DNA of 64,000 nucleotides, from positions 3,348,001-3,412,000 of the forward strand of contig NZ_JBCJKP010000001.1 in NCBI RefSeq assembly GCF_039503195.1. The letters run 5' to 3'. Both the position numbers and the translations under genes were made by a program. Shown here in pieces: positions 1 to 8,095 of this stretch. The number at the start of each line of letters is the position of its first letter. Position 1 is the stretch's first letter. The DNA is from Streptomyces mirabilis (GTDB lineage: Bacteria > Actinomycetota > Actinomycetes > Streptomycetales > Streptomycetaceae). The notes below the pieces were generated by a model. That model made no database searches and had not been told where the DNA came from. It saw only the letters and a list, made by a program, of their open reading frames with translations.

Positions 1-488
1 ATGCCGTCGTCCCGTCCGGGAAAGCCTCGGGCCCGCACGCGCCCGGCCAACTCGTCCTCCCAGGCCCAGGCGTACACCCACTCGCCCGGCTCCGGCACGG
101 CCAGCGCGTCGACCTCGTCGGCGGACCCGTACTGCCGCAACGTACGCCCCGGCGCCCACTCCGCCCGCGCCTCGATCCAGCTGAACTCCCCGTCCAGCCG
201 CACCCCCACCACCCCGGCGGGCGTGACCAGTTCGGGAATGTCGAGCAGCCACCCCACCCCGACACAGGGATGCCCGGCGAACGGCAGCCGCAGGGTCGGG
301 GTGTAGATGTCGACGACCCCGCGCTCGGGGTCGTCGACGAACACGGTCTCGCTGAACCCGAGCTTCGCGGCGAACGCCTGCCGCTCCTCCGGATCCGGCA
401 TCACCGAACCCTCGCGCACCACACCGAGCTCGTTGCCGTGGTCACCACCGGGCCCGCAGAAGACGCGCAGTACGTCGAAATCTGTCAC
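1..488 (-). CDS. PhzF-family isomerase/epimerase, 5' part only (runs off the left edge)
   Basis: A GTG start at 488 opens a frame that stays open to base 1, giving the first 162 residues. The N-terminus (VTDFDVLRVFCGPGGDHGNE) and the downstream LPFAGHPCVGVGWL segment match the PhzF fold, in which the active site lies between two similar alpha/beta barrels and an early glutamate acts as acid/base (family knowledge). Members catalyse isomerisations such as that of dihydro-hydroxyanthranilate in phenazine synthesis, but most Streptomyces homologues have unknown substrates. The gene is transcribed away from the iron-uptake genes. No phenazine genes are visible, so only the family can be assigned. 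Confidence 0.8.
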   Translation of the reverse strand, partial: MTDFDVLRVFCGPGGDHGNELGVVREGSVMPDPEERQAFAAKLGFSETVFVDDPERGVVDIYTPTLRLPFAGHPCVGVGWLLDIPELVTPAGVVGVRLDGEFSWIEARAEWAPGRTLRQYGSADEVDALAVPEPGEWVYAWAWEDELAGRVRARGFPGRDDG

Positions 489-578
489 CCGAGCATTCAA
501 ACATCACCCGTTCCACGCCGTGCGCCGCCGCGTACCGCGACCACCACACTCGTCCCCGTGCCGACGCCAAGGGCGCAC

Positions 579-818
579 GCCGGTGACGCGGTGGTCGTGG
601 TGTTGCACGATCCGGGGCTCGCGGCGACGTACGCGCACCGGGTGGCGATTCTGTGCGCCGGTCGTGTCGCCGCCGAGGGACCGCCGGCCGAGGTTTTCAC
701 GGGCGCGTTGCTGAGCGAGGTCTACCACCGGCCCGTCGAAGTGATCCCGCACCCCCGGACGGGTGCCGTCCTGGTGACTCCCGAACGGGGCGCCGTGACC
801 ACCGAACGAGATACTTGA
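579..818 (+). pseudogene. 3' remnant of a heme/iron ABC transporter ATP-binding gene (HmuV-like)
   Basis: From about 579 to the TGA at 816-818 the frame reads like the last ~79 residues of a HmuV/BtuD-type ATPase: GDAVVVVLHDPGLAATYAHR (strand plus H-loop histidine), then ILCAGRVAAEGPPAEVF and HRPVEVIPHPRTGAVLV. Everything before the H-loop is absent: no Walker A, signature LSGGE or Walker B upstream in any frame, and only 90 bp separate it from the divergent PhzF start. It is therefore a decayed 3' end, not a functional ATPase. Its place directly before the efe iron-import genes suggests a former heme/siderophore transporter locus. Confidence 0.72.
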
Positions 819-921
819 CCATCGCTTGACCTTTTCATGGGTTCCAATTTTGAGTCACCGCGATCAGGCCGTGCCCGTGCCCCAACCGTGAGAGCTGAAT
901 CACCGCAGGGAGGGGTAAGAG

Positions 922-955
922 TGAGGTAAGCCTCAGGTAAGTTAGGGCAGCCTCA
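922..955 (+). promoter_or_regulatory. Two overlapping DmdR/IdeR-type iron boxes upstream of efeO
   Basis: Bases 922-940 (TGAGGTAAGCCTCAGGTAA) and 937-955 (GTAAGTTAGGGCAGCCTCA) each match the actinobacterial iron-box consensus TTAGGTTAGGCTAACCTAA at 13 of 19 positions, and overlap by four bases. They lie 55-88 bp before the efeO start. By family knowledge DmdR1/IdeR with Fe(II) represses from such sites, so iron-limited induction of efeOBU is inferred. Confidence 0.6.
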
Positions 956-1009
956 CCATGCCGGCGGGGATCTTCCGCCTGGCCTGTCCGTCGTTCCCTT
1001 GGAGCCTGA

Positions 1010-2158
1010 ATGCGAGCCGTCCGACTCTCAGTTGTCACCGCCGCCGCGACCGCGGCCGCTCTGGCCGCCGTCACGGGCTGCACCGAGAAGAGCGACGCCG
1101 GGTCCGGCGACGCGATTCAGGTGACCGCCGCCGACTCCAAGTGCGAGACCTCCTCGAAGTCCGTCCCGGCCGGCCAGGTCACCTTGAACATCGAGAACAA
1201 GGGCTCGAAGGCCACCGAGGTCGAGATCCTCTTCCCGGACGACCGGATCGTCTCCGAGAAGGAGAACATCGGCCCGGGCACCAAGTACACGCTGACCGCC
1301 GAGGTCAAGGCCGGTTCGTACGAGATAGCCTGCCGCCCCGGCATGAAGGGCCTCGGCGTCCGCCAGAAGCTCGCCGTGACCGGTGGCACGGTCGCCAAGC
1401 GCGACCCGCGCCTCGACAAGGCCGTCGCCGCCTACCGCGAGTACGCGCAGGAGCAGGCCGACGCGACGATCCCGAAGGTGGAGACGTTCGCCAACGCCAT
1501 CAAGGCCGGCGACATCGAGGCCGCCAAGCAGGCCTACGCCCCCTCCCGCTTCGGCTGGGAGAGCACCGAGCCGATCGCGGAGTCCTTCGGGGACATCGAC
1601 CCCAAGACCGACACCCGCGTCAACGACCTGGAGAAGGGCCAGAAGTGGACCGGCTGGCACGCGCTGGAGAAGGCCCTCTGGCAGGACAAGAAGATCGGCG
1701 CCGAGCAGAAGGCCCTCGCCGATGAGCTGGTCACCGACCTGAAGGGCTGGCAGAAGCGGGTCGGCACGGCCGAGATCACCCCGACCTCCATGGCCAACGG
1801 CGCCAAGGAACTGCTCGACGAGGTCGCCACCGGCAAGGTCACCGGCGAGGAGGACCGTTACTCGCACACCGACCTCAGCGACTTCAAGGGCAACGTCGAG
1901 GGCGCGCAGAAGTCGTACGAGCTGCTCAAGCCGGTCGCACAGCAGAACGACAAGACGCTGACCACCGAGCTCGACAAGCAGTTCTCGGCGCTGAACACGC
2001 TGCTGGACAAGTACCGCACGGACGATCCGCAGGAGAAGGCGCAGAACGGCTTCGTGTCGTACGACAAAGTCACCAAGGACCAGCGCAAGGAGCTCTCGGA
2101 CGCGGTCAACGCGCTCGCCGAGCCGCTGTCCAAGCTCGCCGCGGCTGTTGTGAAGTAG
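1010..2158 (+). CDS. efeO: Iron uptake system lipoprotein EfeO (cupredoxin + imelysin-like M75 domain)
   Basis: The 382-residue protein has a lipoprotein signal ending in AAVTGC (Cys24 as lipidation site). A cupredoxin-like domain (about 35-120) contains the C-x3-M segment ACRPGM. A C-terminal M75/imelysin domain (about 135-380) carries the HxxE motif in GWHALEKALW. EfeO binds iron outside the membrane and hands it to the EfeU permease, working with the peroxidase EfeB. The ATG at 1010 has a GGAG Shine-Dalgarno at 1001-1004. It is the first gene of efeO-efeB-efeU-lipoprotein, with efeB starting 12 bp after its stop, and is probably controlled by the iron boxes at 922-955. Confidence 0.95.
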   Translation: MRAVRLSVVTAAATAAALAAVTGCTEKSDAGSGDAIQVTAADSKCETSSKSVPAGQVTLNIENKGSKATEVEILFPDDRIVSEKENIGPGTKYTLTAEVKAGSYEIACRPGMKGLGVRQKLAVTGGTVAKRDPRLDKAVAAYREYAQEQADATIPKVETFANAIKAGDIEAAKQAYAPSRFGWESTEPIAESFGDIDPKTDTRVNDLEKGQKWTGWHALEKALWQDKKIGAEQKALADELVTDLKGWQKRVGTAEITPTSMANGAKELLDEVATGKVTGEEDRYSHTDLSDFKGNVEGAQKSYELLKPVAQQNDKTLTTELDKQFSALNTLLDKYRTDDPQEKAQNGFVSYDKVTKDQRKELSDAVNALAEPLSKLAAAVVK

Positions 2159-2170
2159 GCGGGGCGCGTC

Positions 2171-3448
2171 ATGACGAACGACACCACACAGGCAGCGGGC
2201 GGACCTTCGCCCTCCCGGCGTTCGCTGATCGGCTGGGGCGGTGCCGGGCTCGCGCTCGGGGCCGCCGCGGCCGGCGGCGCGGTGGCGATGACCCGTACCG
2301 GCAGCGACGCGGACCCGGCGGGTGCCGAGACCGGCGCCGCGGTCGCCTTCCACGGCGCGCACCAGGCGGGCATCGCGACGCCGGTGCAGGACCGGCTGCA
2401 CTTCGCCTCGTTCGACGTGAAGACGGACGACCGCGCCGCGTTCGTCCAGATGCTGAAGGACTGGACGGCCGCCGCGCGCCGGATGACCGCGGGGCACGCG
2501 GTCGGTGAGGGCGCGTACGGCGGACTGGCCGAGGCACCACCGGACGACACCGGCGAGGCCCTGGGCCTCAGGCCGTCCCGGCTGACCCTGACCATCGGTT
2601 TCGGGCCCTCGCTGTTCGAGAAGTACGGCGAGAAGTTCGGGCTGACGGGGCAGCGGCCGGAGGCCCTCGTCGACCTGCCGCCGTTCCCCGGTGACAACCT
2701 GGAGAAGACGCGCAGCGACGGCGACCTGTGCGTCCAGGCCTGCGCGGACGACCCGCAGGTCGCGGTGCACGCGATCCGCAACCTGGCCCGGATCGGCTTC
2801 GGCAAGGTCGCCATCCGCTGGTCGCAGCTCGGTTTCGGCAAGACCTCCTCGACGACCCCCGACGCCCAGACCCCCCGCAACCTCATGGGGTTCAAGGACG
2901 GCACCCGCAACATCGCGGGCACCGAGCCGGACCGGCTGAAGAAGTTCGTGTGGGTGGGCGAGGGCGAGGGTCCCGCCTGGATGACCGGCGGCTCGTACCT
3001 CGTGGCGCGCCGCATCCGGATGAACATCGAGACCTGGGACCGGACCTCGCTGCAGGAGCAGGAGGACGTCTTCGGCCGGGACAAGGGCGAGGGCGCGCCG
3101 GTCGGCAAGGCCCAGGAGCGCGACGAGCCGTTCCTGAAGGCGATGAAGCCCGACGCGCACGTACGGCTCGCGCATCCCGACTCCAACGACGGGGTCACCC
3201 TGCTGCGCCGCGGCTACTCCTTCACGGACGGCACGGACGGCCTCGGCAGGCTGGAGGCCGGGCTGTTCTTCCTCGCCTACCAGCGTGACGTGCGCAAGGG
3301 GTTCATCCCGGTGCAGCGCAGTCTGGCGCGCTCCGACGCGCTCAACGAGTACATCCAGCACGTGAGTTCGGCGGTCTTCGCCGTCCCGCCCGGCGTCCTC
3401 GACAAGGACGACTGGTGGGGGCGCGCGCTGTTCTCCAAGGAGGCGTAG
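2171..3448 (+). CDS. efeB: EfeB, Tat-exported DyP-type heme peroxidase of the iron uptake system
   Basis: The 425-residue protein begins with a twin-arginine signal (SRRSLIGWGG followed by an Ala/Gly-rich hydrophobic stretch). The DyP-family signature GxxDG is present as GFKDGTRN near residue 240, with a conserved histidine region further on. DyP peroxidases bind heme; EfeB is thought to act on iron substrates (Fe(II) oxidation or heme deferrochelation) before EfeU transport (family knowledge). It starts 12 bp after efeO and ends 3 bp before efeU, so the three are surely cotranscribed. Length is normal for the family. Confidence 0.95.
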   Translation: MTNDTTQAAGGPSPSRRSLIGWGGAGLALGAAAAGGAVAMTRTGSDADPAGAETGAAVAFHGAHQAGIATPVQDRLHFASFDVKTDDRAAFVQMLKDWTAAARRMTAGHAVGEGAYGGLAEAPPDDTGEALGLRPSRLTLTIGFGPSLFEKYGEKFGLTGQRPEALVDLPPFPGDNLEKTRSDGDLCVQACADDPQVAVHAIRNLARIGFGKVAIRWSQLGFGKTSSTTPDAQTPRNLMGFKDGTRNIAGTEPDRLKKFVWVGEGEGPAWMTGGSYLVARRIRMNIETWDRTSLQEQEDVFGRDKGEGAPVGKAQERDEPFLKAMKPDAHVRLAHPDSNDGVTLLRRGYSFTDGTDGLGRLEAGLFFLAYQRDVRKGFIPVQRSLARSDALNEYIQHVSSAVFAVPPGVLDKDDWWGRALFSKEA

Positions 3449-3451
3449 CCC

Positions 3452-4327
3452 GTGTTCGGCAACTATCTGATCGGCCTGCGCGAGGGGCTGGAAGCCAGCC
3501 TCGTCGTCTGCATCCTCATCGCCTACCTGGTGAAGACCGATCGCAAGGACGCCCTGAAGCCCATCTGGATGGGCATCGGCGTCGCGCTCGCGCTCGCGCT
3601 CGGCTTCGGCTGCGCGCTCGAGTTCGGCTCCCAGGAGCTGACGTTCGAGGCACAGGAGGCGCTCGGCGGTTCGCTGTCGATCGTCGCGGTCGGCCTGGTG
3701 ACGTGGATGGTCTTCTGGATGCGGCGCACCGCCCGGCATCTGAAGTCCGAACTGCACGGCAGGCTGGACGCGGCGCTGGCGATGGGCACGGGCGCGCTGG
3801 TCGCGACCGCGTTCCTGGCCGTCGGCCGGGAGGGTCTGGAGACGGCGCTGTTCGTGTGGGCGTCGGTGCACGCGGCGAGCGACGGCACCCCGCGCCCGCT
3901 GATCGGTGTCGCCCTGGGCCTGGCCACCGCGGTCTTCCTCGGCTGGCTCTTCTACCGGGGCGCCCTGAAGATCAACCTCGCGAAGTTCTTCACCTGGACC
4001 GGCGGCATGCTGGTCGTGGTCGCGGCGGGTGTGCTCGCGTACGGCGTCCACGACCTGCAGGAGGCCGACTGGATCCCGGGGCTGCGGAATCTCGCCTTCG
4101 ACATCAGTGGCACGATCCCGCCGGACAGCTGGTACGGCACGCTCCTCAAGGGCGTGTTGAACTTCCAGCCCGACCCGACGGTCCTTCAGGTCACGGTGTG
4201 GGCGCTGTACCTGGTCCCGACACTCGCGATCTTCCTCGCCCCGGTAGGGTTCGCCTCCGGGAAGGGGAAGGTGAAGGTACCTGATGAGCAGGGATCGCGC
4301 GGGTCGCAGCCCACGAAGGCTTCGTAG
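3452..4327 (+). CDS. efeU: EfeU, FTR1-family ferrous iron permease
   Basis: The 291-residue integral membrane protein has about seven hydrophobic segments. It carries the two REGLE iron-transfer motifs typical of FTR1/EfeU: LREGLEAS near residue 10 and GREGLETAL near residue 127. It moves iron through the cytoplasmic membrane, receiving it from EfeO/EfeB. The GTG start is 3 bp after the efeB stop. The 3' end overlaps the next gene by 44 bp in another frame, after the last membrane helix. Confidence 0.94.
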   Translation: MFGNYLIGLREGLEASLVVCILIAYLVKTDRKDALKPIWMGIGVALALALGFGCALEFGSQELTFEAQEALGGSLSIVAVGLVTWMVFWMRRTARHLKSELHGRLDAALAMGTGALVATAFLAVGREGLETALFVWASVHAASDGTPRPLIGVALGLATAVFLGWLFYRGALKINLAKFFTWTGGMLVVVAAGVLAYGVHDLQEADWIPGLRNLAFDISGTIPPDSWYGTLLKGVLNFQPDPTVLQVTVWALYLVPTLAIFLAPVGFASGKGKVKVPDEQGSRGSQPTKAS

Positions 4328-5297
4328 TCTCAACCGGTTCGCCCTGACAGCGGGGGCGGTGACCGTTCTGTCCTTGACGGCGAGCGGCTGCGTGGTGGTG
4401 CACGGGGAGCGGGAGGTCGTACCGACGGCGACCCGGACCGAGGCCGCGCGTGCGCTCAAGGACTTCACCGCCGCCTACAACAAGGCGGACAAGGCGAACG
4501 ACAGCTCCCTGGACGCGGACCGCGTCACCGGCGCCCTGGGCGCCATCGACGGGGCGAAGCTGACGGCCGGGCAGAAGAACAATCCGGGCGGCAACCCGTC
4601 CTATTCGCCGCTGTCGCTGACCGACGCGAAGTTCTCGATACCGGCGAAGGCCGGCTGGCCGCGCTGGTTCGTGGCCGACGCCGCGGCCAACAAGGGCGTG
4701 GCGGGCTACCGTTGGCTGCTCGTCTTCACCCGGGGCAGCGCGAACGACGTGTGGCAGGCCTCGTACCTGACCGTCCTCGCCGCCACCGACGTACCGAAGT
4801 TCCAGCAGGACAAGGACGGTTGGGCGCAGCCCGTCACCGGGGACGACACGGCTCTCGCCGTCGAGCCGAACAAACTGAGCCAGTCGTACACCACGTATCT
4901 GAAGAGCGGCGGTGACACCTTCGCACCGGGCCTCCACACCTCGCAGTGGCGGACCCAGCGCGCCAAGAACGCCGTCAAGCCCGGTCTCGCCCGGCAATAC
5001 ATCGACGAGCCGCTGACCTCGGGCGACTACGCCCCGGTGGGGCTGCGCACCGCGGACGGCGGCGCGCTGGTCTTCTTCGTCACCCGCCGCTACGAGAAGC
5101 AGACCGCCGCGCAGGGCACCGAGATCCCGGCCCTCAGTGCGGACGTCAAGGCCCTGACCACCGGTGACATCAAGCAGTCCCTCACCCTGGAGTTCGTCTC
5201 CAACCAGGCGGTCCTGGACCCCGGGAAGAGCGCGCAGAAGCAACAGGTGGCGGTGCTGGGGCGGATCGAGGGGCTGACGGCGGCGAAGGGCGGCTAG
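4284..5297 (+). CDS. Conserved lipoprotein of unknown function, last gene of the efe operon
   Basis: A 337-residue protein with a long basic n-region (MSRDRAGRSPRRLRSLNRF), a hydrophobic segment and a lipobox TASGC, so it should be anchored outside the membrane. The rest is soluble with no motif I recognise. The ATG at 4284 lies inside efeU, giving a 44-bp overlap in a different frame; later in-frame starts would shorten the signal sequence. Overlap and orientation imply translational coupling to the iron permease, but whether it takes part in iron uptake is not shown. Confidence 0.8.
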   Translation: MSRDRAGRSPRRLRSLNRFALTAGAVTVLSLTASGCVVVHGEREVVPTATRTEAARALKDFTAAYNKADKANDSSLDADRVTGALGAIDGAKLTAGQKNNPGGNPSYSPLSLTDAKFSIPAKAGWPRWFVADAAANKGVAGYRWLLVFTRGSANDVWQASYLTVLAATDVPKFQQDKDGWAQPVTGDDTALAVEPNKLSQSYTTYLKSGGDTFAPGLHTSQWRTQRAKNAVKPGLARQYIDEPLTSGDYAPVGLRTADGGALVFFVTRRYEKQTAAQGTEIPALSADVKALTTGDIKQSLTLEFVSNQAVLDPGKSAQKQQVAVLGRIEGLTAAKGG

Positions 5298-5323
5298 CCG
5301 GGGGCTCGGCCGGTTCCGGTGGG

Positions 5324-6064
5324 CTAGTTGCGGTGGGGCCAGGCTGCCAGATGGTCGTCCGACTCGTTCTCGCCCACGTAACGGGCACAGGCGTCCGTCA
5401 GCGCCTCGAGCAGGCTCAGGGGGTCGGGGAGGGGGTGTTCCGGGCCCCGTACCCAGTCGACCGTCAGGCCACCGGGGAGCTGGGCCGGCGGCACCAGGAC
5501 GTACGAGCCTCGACAGTGCCAGCGCAGACCGGGGTGCTCGTCCGTCGTCTCGGGGTGCGAGTCCAGCTCGCACGGCCACCACTCGTCCTCGTCCTCGGGC
5601 GTACCGCGGGTGAGTGTGAAGAAGAACATGCGGCCGTCGCCGCTCTGCGCGACGGGCCCCACCTCCACACCGGAGGCGAGCAGCCGCTCGAGCGCCTCGC
5701 GGCCCGCGTCCACGGGCACGTCGAGGACGTCGTGCACCATGCCGGTCGCGGTGATGAAGTTGGCCTGCGGCTGATGCCGGACCCACCGCTCGATCTGGGC
5801 GCGGTCGGTCGTCGACTGGGTCTGCCAGGCGAAGGAGACGGGATGGCGCGCGGGGGTGGGGCAGCCGACGCGGTCACAGGAACAGCGGTAGCCGGAGGGG
5901 TACGCGGCCTGCGCGAGCGGCAGCCCCGCGGCGGCAGCGGCGATCAGCAGGGCCTCGCGCCCGCCGTCGGCAGCGATCTCTGTCGCACCCTTCGGACGGC
6001 GACCACGCAGCCACTGGGAGATCCTGCCCTGCGCGCCGGAGCGGCGGCCGAACTCTGCGCTCAT
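5324..6064 (-). CDS. Bifunctional primase/polymerase (Prim-Pol) N-terminal-like protein
   Basis: The 246-residue protein resembles the N-terminal archaeo-eukaryotic primase-like domain. It has a Cys/His zinc-knuckle region (CSCDRVGCPTPARHP near 65-80), an acidic segment VLDVPVDAG near 110, and a late RGSYVLVPPAQLPGG segment like the usual GGYVVAPPS strand. The expected histidine of the second catalytic motif is not evident (SGDGRMFFFTL), so activity is doubtful. The ATG at 6064 follows GAGGGG closely; a TTG at 6079 is an alternative. Streptomyces often carry such short proteins in the core chromosome with unknown function. It stands alone, converging on the efe operon 26 bp away. Confidence 0.75.
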   Translation of the reverse strand: MSAEFGRRSGAQGRISQWLRGRRPKGATEIAADGGREALLIAAAAAGLPLAQAAYPSGYRCSCDRVGCPTPARHPVSFAWQTQSTTDRAQIERWVRHQPQANFITATGMVHDVLDVPVDAGREALERLLASGVEVGPVAQSGDGRMFFFTLTRGTPEDEDEWWPCELDSHPETTDEHPGLRWHCRGSYVLVPPAQLPGGLTVDWVRGPEHPLPDPLSLLEALTDACARYVGENESDDHLAAWPHRN

Positions 6065-6201
6065 CAATCCCCTCGCCAAGCAGTTGTGCCGACAGCGGTC
6101 GTGTCGCGGCGTCCATGTCCATCACGTTCACGTGGTTCACGTTCACGTCGGTCAATCGTGCCGACGAACGCCTTCAACAACCTCTATGGTCCCACCCTCC
6201 C

Positions 6202-6237
6202 GCGCCCCGAATGGACAGAGCCCCCCATCCGGGGCGC
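6202..6237. terminator. Inverted repeat (GCGCCCCG...CGGGGCGC), probable terminator after the TetR gene
   Basis: Perfect 8-bp arms at 6202-6209 and 6230-6237, extended inside by ATGG/CCAT, enclose a 20-nt loop. The hairpin lies 12 bp beyond the stop of the leftward TetR gene; no clear U-run follows on either strand. Confidence 0.5.
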
Positions 6238-6248
6238 TTTGGCATGAT

Positions 6249-6920
6249 TCATCCCCGTGGAGCGAGGCCGTACAACGCGTAGTCGACGAGAGTGTCCGTA
6301 TACGCGTACGAGATGGGGCCGGTGTGCTGGAGCCAGCGCTGCGCGAGCGGGGAGACGAAGAGTTCCAGGGCGATGCGGGGGTCGATGTCCGGGCGCAGGT
6401 CGCCCTTGTCCTGGGCGGACCGCAGCCGCTTCACGTAGAGCTGGAGCTGGGGTTCGAGGAGCTTGGTCACGAACTCGACGCCGAGTGCCTCGTTCACGAC
6501 GCCCTCCGCGGCCAGGGCGCGCGAGGGGATCTCGAACGTGGGGTTCTGGAGTTCGTCGACGGTGGCGCGCAGGACCAGCTTGAGGTCGGCCGCGAGATCG
6601 CCGGTGTCCGGGATGACGTACTCCGCGCGCTCCCCCAGCACCTCCGACCGGTCCGCCGCCTCCGCCGCCTGGGCGCTCAGATCGATGAACGCCTCCAGCA
6701 GGACGTCCGCCTTCGACGACCACCACCGGTAGATCGTCTGCTTGCCGACGCCGGCGCGGGCGGCGATGCCCTCGATCGTGGTCTTGGGATAGCCGACCTC
6801 GCCGACGAGGGCGAGAGCGGCGTCGAAGATCGCACGCCGGGACTTCTCGCTGCGGCGGGTGGAGTCGGGGGTGGGTTTGGCAGGGGCGGGTTCGGCGGAG
6901 GGGCGGGGCGTGTGAGCCAT
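6249..6920 (-). CDS. TetR/AcrR-family transcriptional regulator
   Basis: The 223-residue protein carries a TetR DNA-binding domain at about residues 28-75 (AIFDAALALVGEVGYPKTTI, then AARAGVGKQTIYRWW), followed by a helical ligand-binding domain. Its N-terminus is Pro/Ala-rich and disordered. Ligand and targets are unknown. The gene is monocistronic; the divergent ddaH lies beyond 350 bp of repeats, so a regulatory link is uncertain. Confidence 0.9.
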   Translation of the reverse strand: MAHTPRPSAEPAPAKPTPDSTRRSEKSRRAIFDAALALVGEVGYPKTTIEGIAARAGVGKQTIYRWWSSKADVLLEAFIDLSAQAAEAADRSEVLGERAEYVIPDTGDLAADLKLVLRATVDELQNPTFEIPSRALAAEGVVNEALGVEFVTKLLEPQLQLYVKRLRSAQDKGDLRPDIDPRIALELFVSPLAQRWLQHTGPISYAYTDTLVDYALYGLAPRG

Positions 6921-6977
6921 GGGGCGAATCTAACAGGATGACAAGACGGGGCGTCTCGTGGCCGGCTGCGGACCGGT

Positions 6978-7145
6978 GGGGGCTGGTCGCGCGGTTCCCC
7001 GCGCCCCTCAAGGACGCCGGCGCGCATCTTTCAGCCCGTCCGGCGTGTGAGGACGAGGCCGTTCAGCCCGACAGGGGGTCTGGGGGCGTAGCCCCCAGGG
7101 ATGACGGGGGTCCCCCCTGCTCGAGCGAAGTCGAGAGCTTGGGGG
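6978..7145. repeat. Composite dispersed Streptomyces-type intergenic repeat, left copy
   Basis: This holds three elements seen elsewhere in the window. The first is GGTCGCGCGGTTCCCCGCGC (within 6978-7008). The second is a 40-bp unit at 7030-7069 whose reverse complement is 39/40 identical to 9221-9260. The third is a hairpin CTGGGGGC-GTA-GCCCCCAG. A further G/C-rich unit (CTGCTCGAGCGAAGTCGAGA) follows. The rest of the 353-bp gap between the TetR gene and ddaH shows no gene. Confidence 0.8.
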
Positions 7146-7273
7146 AGGGTTGGGGCGGCGGGGGCGGGAACCGTCGTGGCCCTGCGAAGTCCACCCGTTC
7201 GCCAGCGGGCCGACGGGCCCCGCGGACCGCACCATGGGCATCACCTGCCCCTGCGGTACGTGAGGAGCCCTCC

Positions 7274-8095
7274 TTGCAGCCTCCCCGCCGCGCCACACCC
7301 CGGCGCTATCTGATGTGCCCACCCGCACACTTCGACGTCACCTACGCCATCAACCCGTGGATGAACCCCGCCAAGCCGGTCGACGTGCCGCTCGCCGTCG
7401 CCCAGTGGGAGGACCTGCGCAGCCGTTACCTCGCGCTCGGCCACACGGTCGAGGAACTCACCCCGCGCCCCGGCCTGCCGGACATGGTCTTCGCCGCGAA
7501 CGGGGCGACGGTCGTCGACGGTCGGGTGCTGGGCGCCCGGTTCGCGCACCGCGAGCGTGAACCGGAGGCGGCGGCCCACCTGGAGTGGTTCCGCGCACAC
7601 GGCTTCCCGCACGTCCAGGAGCCGGTCCACGTCAACGAGGGCGAGGGCGACTTCGCGGTCACCGCCTCCTACGTACTCGCCGGCCGTGGCTTTCGCGCGA
7701 GCCCCCTCTCGCACGGCGAGGCCCAGGAGTTCTTCGCGCGACCGGTGATCGGGCTCGACCTGGTCGACCCCCGCTACTACCACCTCGACACCGCCCTCGC
7801 CGTCCTCGACGACACGACGGACGAGGTCATGTACTACCCGCCCGCCTTCTCCCCCGGTAGCCGGGAGGTACTGCGGCGACTGTTCCCCGACGCGCTGATC
7901 GCCGGTGCCGAGGACGCCGCCGCGTTCGGCCTCAACGCGGTCTCGGACGGCCTGCACGTGCTGCTGCCGCAGGCCGCCACGGGGCTCCTCGGTCCGCTGC
8001 GGGAACGTGGCTTCGAGCCCGTCGGCATCGACCTGAGCGAGCTTCTCAAGGGCGGCGGCAGCGTGAAGTGCTGCACACAGGAGCTGAGGTGTTGA
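7274..8095 (+). CDS. ddaH: Dimethylargininase (NG,NG-dimethylarginine dimethylaminohydrolase)
   Basis: The protein belongs to the guanidino-group-modifying superfamily that hydrolyses methylated arginines to citrulline and methylamines. The conserved substrate-binding segment PDMVFAANGA, the catalytic histidine region YYHLDTAL and a cysteine near the C-terminus (GGSVKCCTQEL) are present. About 273 residues is the usual size. No ATG lies near the start of homology; TTG at 7274 is preceded by GAGGAG (7262-7267) at good spacing, so I chose it over longer frames that run through repeat DNA. The last 50 bp overlap, tail to tail, the methyltransferase gene on the other strand. Confidence 0.88.
   Translation: MQPPRRATPRRYLMCPPAHFDVTYAINPWMNPAKPVDVPLAVAQWEDLRSRYLALGHTVEELTPRPGLPDMVFAANGATVVDGRVLGARFAHREREPEAAAHLEWFRAHGFPHVQEPVHVNEGEGDFAVTASYVLAGRGFRASPLSHGEAQEFFARPVIGLDLVDPRYYHLDTALAVLDDTTDEVMYYPPAFSPGSREVLRRLFPDALIAGAEDAAAFGLNAVSDGLHVLLPQAATGLLGPLRERGFEPVGIDLSELLKGGGSVKCCTQELRC

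Noticed and set aside
1028..4468. An 1146-codon minus-strand open frame antisense to efeO-efeB-efeU
   Set aside because: It is the stop-poor shadow frame usual in high-GC DNA; the plus-strand genes have clear family motifs and this frame has none.
6120..6150. TTCACGTGGTTCACGTTCAC-type direct repeats upstream of the Prim-Pol gene
   Set aside because: Short and imperfect; could be an operator, but there is no second copy or palindrome to support it.
6938..7273. Upstream extension of ddaH to 6938
   Set aside because: The extension reads through dispersed repeats and a hairpin, has no family similarity, and a good ribosome site precedes TTG 7274.
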